Part shown: positions 1-5,812 of the stretch, one piece after another
Layout of the letters: each line of letters opens with the position of its first letter
How positions within the stretch are numbered: the first letter of the stretch is position 1
Assembly: GCA_026992375.1 (NCBI GenBank)
Contig: JALXAF010000230.1
Span: forward strand, 1 to 6,301
Length of the DNA: 6,301 nucleotides
Direction of reading: 5' to 3'
Source of the DNA: Anaerolineae bacterium
GTDB lineage: Bacteria; Chloroflexota; Anaerolineae; J102
Program-made: the position numbers and the translations under genes
Notes under the pieces: model-generated
What the model was told of the DNA's origin: nothing
The model's input: only the letters and a program-made list of their open reading frames with translations
Database searches by the model: none

Positions 1-247
1 CAAAGGTTTGAGCGCCGCCATAGATGGTGTCCAGCGCCACGGGCCAACTGGTGGCCATCTCCCATTTGAGTTCGGGTAGAGCTGAATCTTTGGCGACCTC
101 CTTCTTCATCTCCTCTTCGGCCTGTCCGGCGGCGGCCGCTTCCTCAGTCGGCGCAGCAGTCTCTTTGGACCCACATCCAACCAACGTCAATGCGGCGGCG
201 CCCAGCGCCCCGGCTGTTGCCGTCTTGAGAAATTCTCTTCGCTTCAT
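1..247 (-). CDS. TRAP-type transporter substrate-binding lipoprotein (N-terminal part, runs off window)
   Basis: Only the first 82 codons are present; the gene continues leftward out of the window. The N-terminus has a twin-arginine motif (KRREFLK, residues 2-8), a hydrophobic Ala/Leu stretch and a lipobox ending LVGC with the acceptor Cys at residue 25. This predicts a Tat-exported lipoprotein anchored outside the cytoplasmic membrane. A Glu/Ala/Lys-rich tether (about 28-58) follows. The mature domain then opens with LKWEMATSWPVALDTIYGGA, which matches the first strand and helix of DctP/TakP-type TRAP solute-binding proteins, usually ligands for carboxylates or keto acids. The ATG is fixed by an AGGAGGAG Shine-Dalgarno 9 nt upstream (257-264 on the complement). 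Membrane subunits (DctQ/DctM type) would be expected nearby but are not in view. The TRAP assignment rests on a short region and the ligand cannot be predicted. Confidence 0.82.
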   Translation of the reverse strand, partial: MKRREFLKTATAGALGAAALTLVGCGSKETAAPTEEAAAAGQAEEEMKKEVAKDSALPELKWEMATSWPVALDTIYGGAQTF

Positions 248-330
248 AATGGGGCTCTCCTCCTGTAAGGTAATGGGTAAAAGGGAAAGAATCTTAAGAC
301 AACGATGCGTTCGTATTGGGAATTTGCGTC

Positions 331-359
331 ATTTTAAGCGATTTTTTCGATACTGTCAA
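331..359 (-). promoter_or_regulatory. Sigma70-type promoter of the TRAP lipoprotein gene
   Basis: On the minus strand the -35 is TTGACA (354-359, perfect consensus). A 17-bp spacer follows, and the -10 is TAAAAT (331-336, one mismatch to TATAAT). The start site would fall near 324, giving a leader of about 77 nt with AGGAGG before the ATG at 247. It lies in the 140-bp gap between the RNase gene and the lipoprotein gene, so the lipoprotein gene probably begins its own transcription unit. Confidence 0.75.
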
Positions 360-387
360 TTGATCATTTTGCCGATGCAGCCGATGC

Positions 388-846
388 TCAAATTCCTCGC
401 GGCCAGCGCTGTAATCCTGGTAAATGCGTGCCTGGCCAATAAACCCGTCCGCAGCCAACGCAGCGCATGAATTCGGTTTGGGTTCGGGCCACATAGGGCG
501 GGACCAGCGGCGTCGCCTCCGCCACCGTTATCGCAACCAGCTCGCCATTGCACGCGATGCAGCGCGGCGGATGCAGCGAAGGCCCGAGCTCAGCCGTCAA
601 CTGGCGCACTTGCTCATCCAAATCGGTGGCGGCGAGATAAATCGCGCGCACGCCCCGTCGCCCCGCCAGCTCCCGATCCCGCGTCACCAGCAGACGTCCT
701 TCCTCCCGAGCGATGCGAATCATCTCGTCATCAGGCAGATGGTTGCGATATGCCGCGTCGTAGCCCAGCCACCGCAGCCGCCGGGCCAGATCTCCCAGCA
801 TAGCGTCGATGAGCAGCCTAGGCGCTTTTGCTCCCGCTTCAGGCAT
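388..846 (-). CDS. Mut7-C / PIN-like RNase domain protein with zinc ribbon (DUF82-type)
   Basis: A 152-aa protein. It has the signature of the Mut7-C RNase family (PIN-like fold): a first acidic strand LLIDAMLGDLARRLRWLGYD (11-30, Asp14), an acidic DDE at 39-41, and TRDREL (55-60, Asp57), which together would form the metal-binding nuclease centre. The C-terminal third is a zinc ribbon with CIAC (Cys96, Cys99) and CVGC (Cys129, Cys132), followed by GRVYWPGTH, the usual ending of the family. The length is typical of the stand-alone bacterial version. The RNA substrate of these proteins is generally unknown. The ATG at 846 is preceded by a modest CGGAG about 10 nt upstream. No clear promoter was found for it. 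It lies upstream of the TRAP lipoprotein gene on the same strand, but that gene has its own promoter, so a shared role is not implied. Confidence 0.85.
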   Translation of the reverse strand: MPEAGAKAPRLLIDAMLGDLARRLRWLGYDAAYRNHLPDDEMIRIAREEGRLLVTRDRELAGRRGVRAIYLAATDLDEQVRQLTAELGPSLHPPRCIACNGELVAITVAEATPLVPPYVARTQTEFMRCVGCGRVYWPGTHLPGLQRWPRGI

Positions 847-941
847 CTGGTATGATCTCCGGGTTCATAAAACAAGAGACGTTGTCGGAAATAAGAAAGT
901 TGTTGCTCATATCTGGCATCATGCTGCTGGCGCCGCTCAAT

Positions 942-1013
942 AATCAATGAACAATGATTAAAGATGGAATCAGCGTGGTTTTCACTTTAATCATCACTCA
1001 TTAATCATTGATT
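942..1013. repeat. AT-rich composite inverted repeat
   Basis: The outer arms are AATCAATGA (942-950) and TCATTGATT (1005-1013), perfect over 9 bp. The inner arms are ATGATTAAAG (954-963) and CTTTAATCAT (985-994), perfect over 10 bp, with a 21-nt loop. The left inner sequence AATGATTAA (953-961) can alternatively pair with TTAATCATT (1001-1009), because TTAATCAT occurs twice on the right side 14 nt apart. The AT content contrasts with the GC-rich surroundings. It could be an operator, an intergenic repeat or the remnant of a small element; there is no T-tract suggesting a terminator. Confidence 0.55.
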
Positions 1014-1036
1014 CGGGCCTGGCTCGTTGCGTCATT

Positions 1037-1255
1037 TTATATCATCTTTCCGCCACGGACAACGCCCCCAGCAATTCCAAATTTGGCATGGTTCATTTTG
1101 GCCATTGGGAACTCGACAAATTCTGTCAGGTCTTTCGCCGCAGGATCGTTGATATTCGATACTTGGTATTCGAATCACCCCGGAACAGGGGCAATATCCT
1201 CAATATCCAGTATCCAATCTCCCTCAGCCAATTTGTCAAGCTCCAAAACGTCCAT
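1037..1255 (-). pseudogene. Possible decayed small gene with one in-frame TGA
   Basis: Reading the minus strand from an ATG at 1253-1255 gives 26 codons (beginning MDVLELDKLAEGDWILDIED). A TGA follows at 1175-1177, and then 45 further codons in the same frame (FEYQVSNINDPAAKDLTEFV and onward) to a TAA at 1037-1039. Both halves look protein-like (acidic and hydrophobic alternation, few rare residues), and they read more naturally than any other frame here. No Shine-Dalgarno precedes the ATG, and I do not recognise a family. Alternatives are a chance open frame in non-coding DNA, a sequencing error at the TGA, or a recoded stop (no evidence for that). Confidence 0.25.
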
Positions 1256-1283
1256 GTGAACCACGCCCCAAATTTAAATTCAC

Positions 1284-1347
1284 GAGAGCCGAAGGGGGAT
1301 TTTCCCCTCCCAGCCTCCCTTTCGCCCCTCCCGACACCGCGGCTCTC
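1284..1347 (+). promoter_or_regulatory. Leader inverted repeat upstream of the Amt-like gene
   Basis: GAGAGCCG (1284-1291) and CGGCTCTC (1340-1347) are perfect 8-bp arms. They enclose a second small stem, AGGGG (1293-1297) with CCCCT (1304-1308), and a C-rich tract. The distal arm ends 23 nt before the ATG of the Amt-like gene. In RNA this would be a nested hairpin in the 5' leader. On DNA the region is strongly strand-asymmetric (pyrimidines on plus). A regulatory role is inferred only from position. Confidence 0.35.
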
Positions 1348-1370
1348 CAAATATCTTCCCCTTCCCTCAC

Positions 1371-2612
1371 ATGATCAACGCCCCCTCCCTTTCTCTCTGG
1401 CCGCTGCTGGCCGCCATGCTGGGCCTGTTCGCCACCATCGGCCTGGGCCTGCTCGCGTCCGACGAGGATGAATTGGAGCGAGCCGGGCTGCTATCGCTGA
1501 TCGCCATCATCATCGCGCTGGCGAGCTACGCGGCGACAGGTTTCGCCCTGCATTTTGGCGGCGTCGGCATCCTCGTCGATCACCCCGATGTGGCCGCGCT
1601 GGTGTGGGAATGGACGCCCCTGCGGGAAGGAAATCTGGCATGGTGGGGGGCGGCGGGTTGGATGGGATTCGGCATGACCGGGGCACAAACGCCGCTGGCT
1701 GTGCAATTGTTTCTCGCTGCGCTGCCGCTGGCCGCGACCGCGGGCCTGCTGACCATGATCGCGCTGGGACGACGAACAACGCCCGGCGTTGGCGTTCTCT
1801 TCGCTGCGCTGACGAGCCTGCTCCTCGCCCCGTTGGCGGGAAACTGGACCCAGGCCGGGGGCTGGCTTATGCACCTGGGAGAAAGTATCGGCGCGGGCGA
1901 AGGCTATCGCGACTTCGGCGGCGCGTCCTTCCTGCTGTTGGCGGGCGGCGCAGCCATGGCTGCGCTCCTGGCCTTTCGCGGCTCCCGCCCGACAGACGAG
2001 GGCGCTGGCAGCGGTCCTCTGGCCGCGCTGGGCGCGGGCCTGCTGGCCGTGGGGGGCGTCGGGTGGATTGTCGCGTCGCCGCTGCAAACATGGGGCGGCT
2101 CATCCCCCGTGCAGGGAGCATTGAACGACTTGCTGGCCCTGGCCGCAGGCGGCCTTATTGGATTTCTCTACGGCTGGTTCATTACGAGACGCCCCGAAAG
2201 TGTCTGGACGGCGCGAAGCGCCGCGGCCGGATGGGGGGCTGCACTGGCGGGCCTGCCTTGGATGACGCCGCTTCAGGCCATGCTCACAGGAGCCATGGGC
2301 GCATGGCTGTTCATCCTGACGGCATGGTTGATCAATGAACTGCTAGGCTGGCGCGATCCCGGCGGCATCTTCGCCATCTTCGGCCCGCCCGCGGTGTGGG
2401 GATTGCTCGCAGTCGGCTTCTTTGCGCCCGCTCCCGGACAATTCAAAGCCCAGCTCATCGGCGTAACCAGCATCGCCCTGCTTGCGTTCTTTGTCGCCAG
2501 CCTCTTCCTAGCCGTCGTCCTGTTGTTCGGCCAGATCATCGCCTCTCGCGCGGCGAAGGTAGAGACGCCGCCCGGGACTCCCCCCGACGCGGTCTCTCCG
2601 GGCGCTGATTGA
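1371..2612 (+). CDS. Amt/ammonium-transporter-like membrane protein lacking the twin histidines
   Basis: A 413-aa protein with about 11 hydrophobic segments and a short Pro-rich cytosolic tail. This is the length and layout of Amt/MEP/Rh channels, which conduct NH3/NH4+ across the cytoplasmic membrane as trimers. Features lining up with Amt include GLGLLASDEDELERAG (24-39) for the segment after TM1, a Trp (159) before AGGWL, and DFGG (181-184) for the conserved Asp-Phe-Ala-Gly-Gly of TM5. GGIFAIFGPPAVWG (331-344) followed by AVGFFA corresponds to the FxVHGxxG...TGxFA block of TM10. The two pore histidines are not seen: the TM5 position reads Leu/Phe (around 187-190) and the TM10 position is Phe337. 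Function may therefore differ from ordinary ammonium conduction. There is no Shine-Dalgarno (CCCCTTCCCTCAC precedes the ATG) and no adjacent glnK. The family assignment is from pattern only. Confidence 0.65.
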   Translation: MINAPSLSLWPLLAAMLGLFATIGLGLLASDEDELERAGLLSLIAIIIALASYAATGFALHFGGVGILVDHPDVAALVWEWTPLREGNLAWWGAAGWMGFGMTGAQTPLAVQLFLAALPLAATAGLLTMIALGRRTTPGVGVLFAALTSLLLAPLAGNWTQAGGWLMHLGESIGAGEGYRDFGGASFLLLAGGAAMAALLAFRGSRPTDEGAGSGPLAALGAGLLAVGGVGWIVASPLQTWGGSSPVQGALNDLLALAAGGLIGFLYGWFITRRPESVWTARSAAAGWGAALAGLPWMTPLQAMLTGAMGAWLFILTAWLINELLGWRDPGGIFAIFGPPAVWGLLAVGFFAPAPGQFKAQLIGVTSIALLAFFVASLFLAVVLLFGQIIASRAAKVETPPGTPPDAVSPGAD

Positions 2613-2616
2613 CGGA

Positions 2617-3087
2617 TTACTCCGCCAACGACTGGGCCACGCCCCCGCCCAACATGCCAATGAGACCAGCAATCAGCCAGCCCACGCTGCAAAACATGAC
2701 GGCAAAGAAAACACTGCCGCCCACCGTGTTCAACTGCATCAGGTCCACGCCCAGGGAAGCGAAATATTTTACGATGGGCTCGGGCAGCAATAGCAATCCT
2801 TCGATCTGATGGCCTGCCAGCTTAAAGGCCAGAGGAGAAAGCAGGATATTCGCCACGCCATCGATGACGCCAGCAATAACGCCCGCACCCATGCCCGCGG
2901 CCACGCCGCCCGAGCGGGCGCCGCTGTTGATGGCAATGCGGCCGGCCAGATATCCGCCGAAAGCCCAGGCCGCAATGCGCAAAGGAAAGGCGAAGAAACC
3001 GCAGATGGGAATGACGCCCAGAGCGGAAAATGCCGCCGCCAGCAGCCCGCCAGCCAAACCTCCTCGAAAAATACCTTTGGCAATCAT
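2617..3087 (-). CDS. Small Gly/Ala-rich integral membrane protein, unknown function
   Basis: A 156-aa hydrophobic protein with about four predicted membrane segments (roughly 8-28, 33-50, 60-82 and 123-150). They are rich in Gly and Ala with repeated GxxxG-like spacing (for example GGVAAGMGAGVIAGVIDGV, 60-78), as in proteins whose helices pack tightly. A more polar stretch (about 88-120) separates the third and fourth segments. I do not recognise a family. The start is supported by GAGGG about 8 nt upstream. Only 15 bp separate it from the stop of the Clp-N/M50 protease gene, and its ribosome site lies in that gap, so the two are almost certainly co-transcribed. Its stop is 4 bp from the convergent stop of the Amt-like gene. 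A role as partner or substrate of the protease is possible but speculative. Confidence 0.7.
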   Translation of the reverse strand: MIAKGIFRGGLAGGLLAAAFSALGVIPICGFFAFPLRIAAWAFGGYLAGRIAINSGARSGGVAAGMGAGVIAGVIDGVANILLSPLAFKLAGHQIEGLLLLPEPIVKYFASLGVDLMQLNTVGGSVFFAVMFCSVGWLIAGLIGMLGGGVAQSLAE

Positions 3088-3102
3088 TGCACGTCCCTCG
3101 CA

Positions 3103-4419
3103 CTACTGCCAGAAAAAGAAAAGATCGAACCCGCGATAAGCAGCTATGGCGGCGTCTATGCTAATAGCCTGGATCACGCCCCACACCGACGCCCCCACCC
3201 ATTGGCCGAAAGGCGTATAAGCAAACAGCAAAAAGAAAAGGAAAATGCCCATGCCGCTGAGCATGTAGGCGTAGCGCAGAAGCGTAGGCGAGAGGTAAGG
3301 CTCGATGATGCCAAAACCATCCAGGCCCGGCCAGGGGATTAGATTCAGGATAAACGCGAAAATCTGGAAGAACGCCAGCAACGCGATAGCCTGCCAGAAA
3401 GCGGCGTGGACAACCAGCGTCTGCTTGCTGAGCCCAAACATGAAAGGCGTCAGCAGTAACAGACCAAAGAGCAACGAGGCCAGCGGGCCCGCCGCCGAAA
3501 TCATGCTCAACTGCCAACGTTTGCGAATAGCCGCCCGATTGATATAAACAGCCCCGCCCGGCAGTGGAATGCCGCCCATCAGCAGGAAGATGATGGGGAA
3601 AATGATGCTCATCAGGGGATGCGTGTACTTGAGGGGGTCCAGGGTCAGATAGCCCATGTGCGCCACGCTCTCATCGCCGCTGAGATAAGCCGCCAACGCG
3701 TGCCCGAACTCATGCAGCGACACCGCAAGAATCCACCCCGCCAGCACAAAGATGAACGCCAGCGGCCCCGGATCGCCCATGCCCGCGTAGAGCATATAGC
3801 CCAATCCCGCCCAAACGGCCAGCAGCAACAGGAAAATAGGGCTGATGTGCGGCGACCGCGAGGAGGGGAGCGATGGCGAGCCCGAAGAAAACGAGCGTCT
3901 TTTCATGGAACGTCGCGACCTCGCGGACCGGGCGACGGGCTCGTGCAACGCCGCCCGCTGCAGAAAATCCTCATAGCCTACGCCGAACTGCCGCAAAATC
4001 TCGCCGCCCAGCGTCTCGGGCCGCTGCAACATACCCAAAATCATCAGCCGAGAATCAATAGTCGCGACGCCCTGCCGTTCGGCTTCGTGCACCGTCGCCT
4101 CCATCGCCCTCGCGCCATCTTCATTGAGGGCGAATCCGTAGAATTCGCCGCCATAAGGCTCCTTGTCCTCGCCGGCATCCAGCCGGATATACGCCCAAAG
4201 CCGGGTTTTTAGATTCTCCAGCTTGATGGGAAACCGGGCCAGAATTCGCTCCCCCAGGCTATCCGGGGTTTCGATAATGCCCAGCAGGATGTGGTGCGAA
4301 TTCAGTAGTTTTTGTTCGTGAGCCGCGGCAATGGCCTGGGCTGTCGCCAGAACCTGCATGCCCTCATTGCTTAGTGCAATGGGCCGCGACGATGGGTCTC
4401 GTGAGGTGCTTGCACTCAT
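3103..4419 (-). CDS. Clp-N domain fused to M50 site-2 protease (intramembrane metalloprotease)
   Basis: A 438-aa protein starting at the ATG at 4417-4419. The first part (about 14-160) is a Clp amino-terminal domain with two repeats: NEGMQVLATAQAIAAAHEQK with NSHHILLGIIE, then NEDGARAMEATVHEAERQG with DSRLMILGMLQ. In ClpA/ClpC this domain binds substrates and adaptors. A basic Ser/Arg linker (about 164-190) leads to a membrane domain of about six segments. That domain carries HEFGH (236-240; zinc ligands and catalytic Glu) and NLIPWPGLDG (359-368; the second site-2-protease motif with the third ligand Asp367). There is no AAA+ ATPase. The expected role is cleavage of membrane substrates recognised by the cytosolic Clp-N module. 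The frame stays open for 53 codons upstream, but these overlap the phosphatase gene and carry no conserved sequence, so the shorter start is preferred. Clp-N is complete from this start. Confidence 0.85.
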   Translation of the reverse strand: MSASTSRDPSSRPIALSNEGMQVLATAQAIAAAHEQKLLNSHHILLGIIETPDSLGERILARFPIKLENLKTRLWAYIRLDAGEDKEPYGGEFYGFALNEDGARAMEATVHEAERQGVATIDSRLMILGMLQRPETLGGEILRQFGVGYEDFLQRAALHEPVARSARSRRSMKRRSFSSGSPSLPSSRSPHISPIFLLLLAVWAGLGYMLYAGMGDPGPLAFIFVLAGWILAVSLHEFGHALAAYLSGDESVAHMGYLTLDPLKYTHPLMSIIFPIIFLLMGGIPLPGGAVYINRAAIRKRWQLSMISAAGPLASLLFGLLLLTPFMFGLSKQTLVVHAAFWQAIALLAFFQIFAFILNLIPWPGLDGFGIIEPYLSPTLLRYAYMLSGMGIFLFFLLFAYTPFGQWVGASVWGVIQAISIDAAIAAYRGFDLFFFWQ

Positions 4420-4426
4420 GTCCGCA

Positions 4427-4435
4427 ACTATACCA
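4427..4435 (-). promoter_or_regulatory. Extended -10 promoter giving a probable leaderless mRNA for the protease
   Basis: The minus strand reads TGG-TATAGT, an extended -10 (TGn plus TATAGT, one mismatch to TATAAT). Exactly 7 nt (4420-4426) lie between the hexamer and the ATG at 4419, so transcription would start at or next to the A of the start codon. The ATG also lacks a Shine-Dalgarno. No good -35 is visible (an AT-rich TTATTT about 18 nt upstream at best), which TG-extended promoters tolerate. It lies in the 62-bp gap after the phosphatase gene. Confidence 0.5.
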
Positions 4436-4481
4436 TAATCCTGGATGAAAAATAAATCAGCGCCCCGGAGATGCGTAGCGA

Positions 4482-4958
4482 TTACGCCTCGAATGAAATC
4501 CCCAGCCGCTCCAACAGCGTGGTCATGCCCCGTTGCACGTAGCCTTCGATAATAACAGCCGTCTCGTCGTACTCCCATTGTTCCCTGCCATAGGGATCCG
4601 CGATCTCAGCATGATCGCCGGATAATTCGCTCAACAACAGCGTCTTCGCAATCGCCCGCGGCCAGGTGACGAAGATGGAACGGCGATGCTTCTCCTCCAT
4701 CACCACAATGAGATCGGCGTTCTCCACCAGATCTGCCGTGAGCTGCCTGGCGCGATGATCGTTGATATCCAACCCGCGTTGCGCCATCGCATTCACCGAG
4801 CCCTCGCTGGCTGGATGGCCAACCACGGCGTAAGTCCCGGCCGAATCCACATGCACCTGCTCAGCCAGATTGCGATTTTCGATTTCCCGGCGGATGAGCG
4901 CCTTGGCCATGGGAGATCGGCAGACATTGCCGGTGCAAACGACGAGCACATTTTTCAT
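4482..4958 (-). CDS. Low-molecular-weight protein-tyrosine-phosphatase family protein
   Basis: A 158-aa protein with the complete LMW-PTP catalytic set. The phosphate loop CTGNVCRS gives nucleophile Cys8 and Arg14 (C-X5-R), and the family-typical DSAGTYA is at 38-44. IADPYG places the general acid Asp121 on its loop. The length is standard for Wzb/YwlE-type enzymes, which hydrolyse phosphotyrosine or, in YwlE, phosphoarginine via a cysteinyl-phosphate intermediate in the cytosol. The residue between the Asn and the second Cys of the loop is Val12. YwlE-type arginine phosphatases have Thr there, and bulkier aliphatic residues favour tyrosine, so tyrosine is the better guess. The start MKNVLVVCTGN fits the family exactly, although no Shine-Dalgarno precedes it. 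It lies 62 bp upstream of the Clp-N/M50 gene on the same strand, downstream of the hpf terminator. Confidence 0.92.
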   Translation of the reverse strand: MKNVLVVCTGNVCRSPMAKALIRREIENRNLAEQVHVDSAGTYAVVGHPASEGSVNAMAQRGLDINDHRARQLTADLVENADLIVVMEEKHRRSIFVTWPRAIAKTLLLSELSGDHAEIADPYGREQWEYDETAVIIEGYVQRGMTTLLERLGISFEA

Positions 4959-4990
4959 GATCTGAAGCTTGGTGGAGAATGAGAGGATAG

Positions 4991-5024
4991 AAAATCGGCC
5001 CGTTCCTGTGGTTGGGACGGGCCG
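4991..5024 (-). terminator. Hairpin terminator downstream of hpf
   Basis: The minus strand reads CGGCCCGTCCC, a 7-nt loop, then GGAACGGGCCG, followed immediately by ATTTT (4991-4995). The stem has 11 positions with 10 Watson-Crick pairs and one C/A mismatch. It lies 24 bp past the hpf stop. The T-run is short (ATTTTCT), so termination may be partial. That would let some hpf transcription reach the phosphatase gene, for which no separate promoter is apparent. Confidence 0.7.
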
Positions 5025-5047
5025 TGTAAGTATTCAATTGATGTTGA

Positions 5048-5626
5048 TCAGGCGATGACAGGTTGCAGCAGACCATAATCGCCGGTGCGACGGCGATACA
5101 GGACGTTGATCTGTCCTTCGTCGGCATTGAGGAAGACGAAGAAGTCATGCCCCAGCAGCTCCATCTGCTCGATCGCTTCCAGGGGGTCCATAGGATACAC
5201 CTCGAAACGCTTGGTGCGGACGATGCCGCCATCCACGGGCTGCTCCTCTTCCATGAGCAACTCAGCCACAGGAGATATGGTTTCTTCTATGATATTGGCC
5301 TCGGCGATGGCCCGCTTGTGGTTGCGGGCCCGCTTGCCCTTGAATCGTCGAATGCGGCGTTCGAGCTTGTCGGAGACCGCGTCGATGGACGCGAACATAT
5401 CTCCCGAGCGCTCCTCGGCCCGAAGAATGGTGCGGCGGCTGCGCAACGTCACCTGGGCGACTGCGCGATCCGAAGCGCTGCGGGTCGGCTCCTCGCGCAG
5501 TTCCACTCTCACCTCATCGATATCCGGCATATACTTCTCCAACCGTCCAATCTTCTTTTCGACATACTGTCTCAGCCAGTCTGTCAATTCTACGTTGTGG
5601 GTCTGGATAATCATGTTCATCGTCAT
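5048..5626 (-). CDS. hpf: Ribosome hibernation promoting factor, long form (HPF/RaiA family)
   Basis: A 192-aa protein. Residues about 5-103 form the S30AE/YfiA ribosome-binding domain: it starts MIIQTHNVELTDWLRQYVEK, continues with VRVELRE and AQVTLRS strands, and ends in a strongly basic helix (RRIRRFKGKRARNHKR). After an acidic linker (104-134), the C-terminal domain (about 135-190) carries TKRFEVYPMDPLEAIEQMEL and GHDFFVFLNADEGQINVLYR. This is the dimerisation domain specific to long HPF, which pairs inactive 70S ribosomes into 100S dimers in stationary phase or starvation. Length is normal. The first ATG (5624-5626) is preceded by AAAGGAGAG with 9 nt spacing, so it is preferred over internal Met3 and Met5. 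Upstream lie a strong promoter (5835-5863), a leader of about 200 nt and a 55-codon upstream ORF. Confidence 0.95.
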   Translation of the reverse strand: MTMNMIIQTHNVELTDWLRQYVEKKIGRLEKYMPDIDEVRVELREEPTRSASDRAVAQVTLRSRRTILRAEERSGDMFASIDAVSDKLERRIRRFKGKRARNHKRAIAEANIIEETISPVAELLMEEEQPVDGGIVRTKRFEVYPMDPLEAIEQMELLGHDFFVFLNADEGQINVLYRRRTGDYGLLQPVIA

Positions 5627-5644
5627 GGTGAGACTCTCCTTTGT

Positions 5645-5812
5645 TTATCCGGCGAAGCTTGTGGCAAGCCAGCCAGAGGATGAAAGTGTTCGGGTGCAGG
5701 ACGCGTAACGAGAACGACTCCGGTTTACGGATCCAATGACAGTCCCCATGCGCGCACACCTGTCCCTGGAACCCACTTGCTTGTAACAAACCGAAAGTCG
5801 TCGTTCAGGCAT
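5645..5812 (-). CDS. Possible 55-codon upstream ORF in the hpf leader
   Basis: Minus-strand ORF from the ATG at 5810-5812 to a TAA at 5645-5647, 18 nt before the hpf ATG. AAGGAG lies 11 nt before the ATG; an in-frame GTG directly before it would be 8 nt away. The predicted peptide (beginning MPERRLSVCYKQVGS) is Arg/Ser-rich with three Cys and no recognisable domain or membrane segment. It sits entirely within the predicted hpf 5' leader, and its stop lies just before the hpf ribosome site. That would allow translational coupling or attenuation. It may equally be a chance open frame over a structured leader, since the composition is not strongly protein-like. Confidence 0.3.
   Translation of the reverse strand: MPERRLSVCYKQVGSRDRCARMGTVIGSVNRSRSRYASCTRTLSSSGWLATSFAG

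Larger units (their letters stand above)
847..1370. other. Gene-poor intergenic region between divergent genes
   Basis: This stretch of about 520 bp separates the divergently transcribed RNase and Amt-like genes. It should hold both upstream regions, yet I see no consensus promoter for either. It contains an AT-rich composite inverted repeat (942-1013), a possible decayed small ORF on the minus strand (1037-1255), and a pyrimidine-rich leader with an inverted repeat (1284-1347). An imperfect 15-bp inverted repeat (13 of 15 matching) is at 1108-1122 and 1230-1244. The two open frames on the plus strand here (from 1008 and 1088) look non-protein-like. Confidence 0.6.

Noticed and set aside
371..387. 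Direct repeat GCCGATGC x2 next to the RNase gene stop
   Set aside because: Only 8 bp, two copies, with no flanking structure; most likely chance.
1491..2338. Long open frames antisense and in another frame over the Amt-like gene (198 aa minus, 244 aa plus)
   Set aside because: They are Arg/Pro/Gln-rich shadows of a GC-rich gene. The 413-aa frame has coherent membrane segments and Amt-like blocks.
4470..4490. Terminator at the end of the phosphatase gene (GCGTA-GCGAT-TACGC, then a T-rich tract on minus)
   Set aside because: The stem is only 5 bp and overlaps the stop codon, and the T-rich tract begins about 20 nt away rather than directly after the stem.
4420..4578. 53-codon N-terminal extension of the Clp-N/M50 protein
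   Set aside because: It overlaps the conserved 3' end of the phosphatase gene, has no family-like sequence, and the Clp-N domain is complete from the ATG at 4419, which has a promoter placed directly before it.
5063..5708. Two open frames of about 206 aa on the plus strand opposite hpf
   Set aside because: The minus-strand frame is an unmistakable full-length HPF; the plus frames are its shadows.
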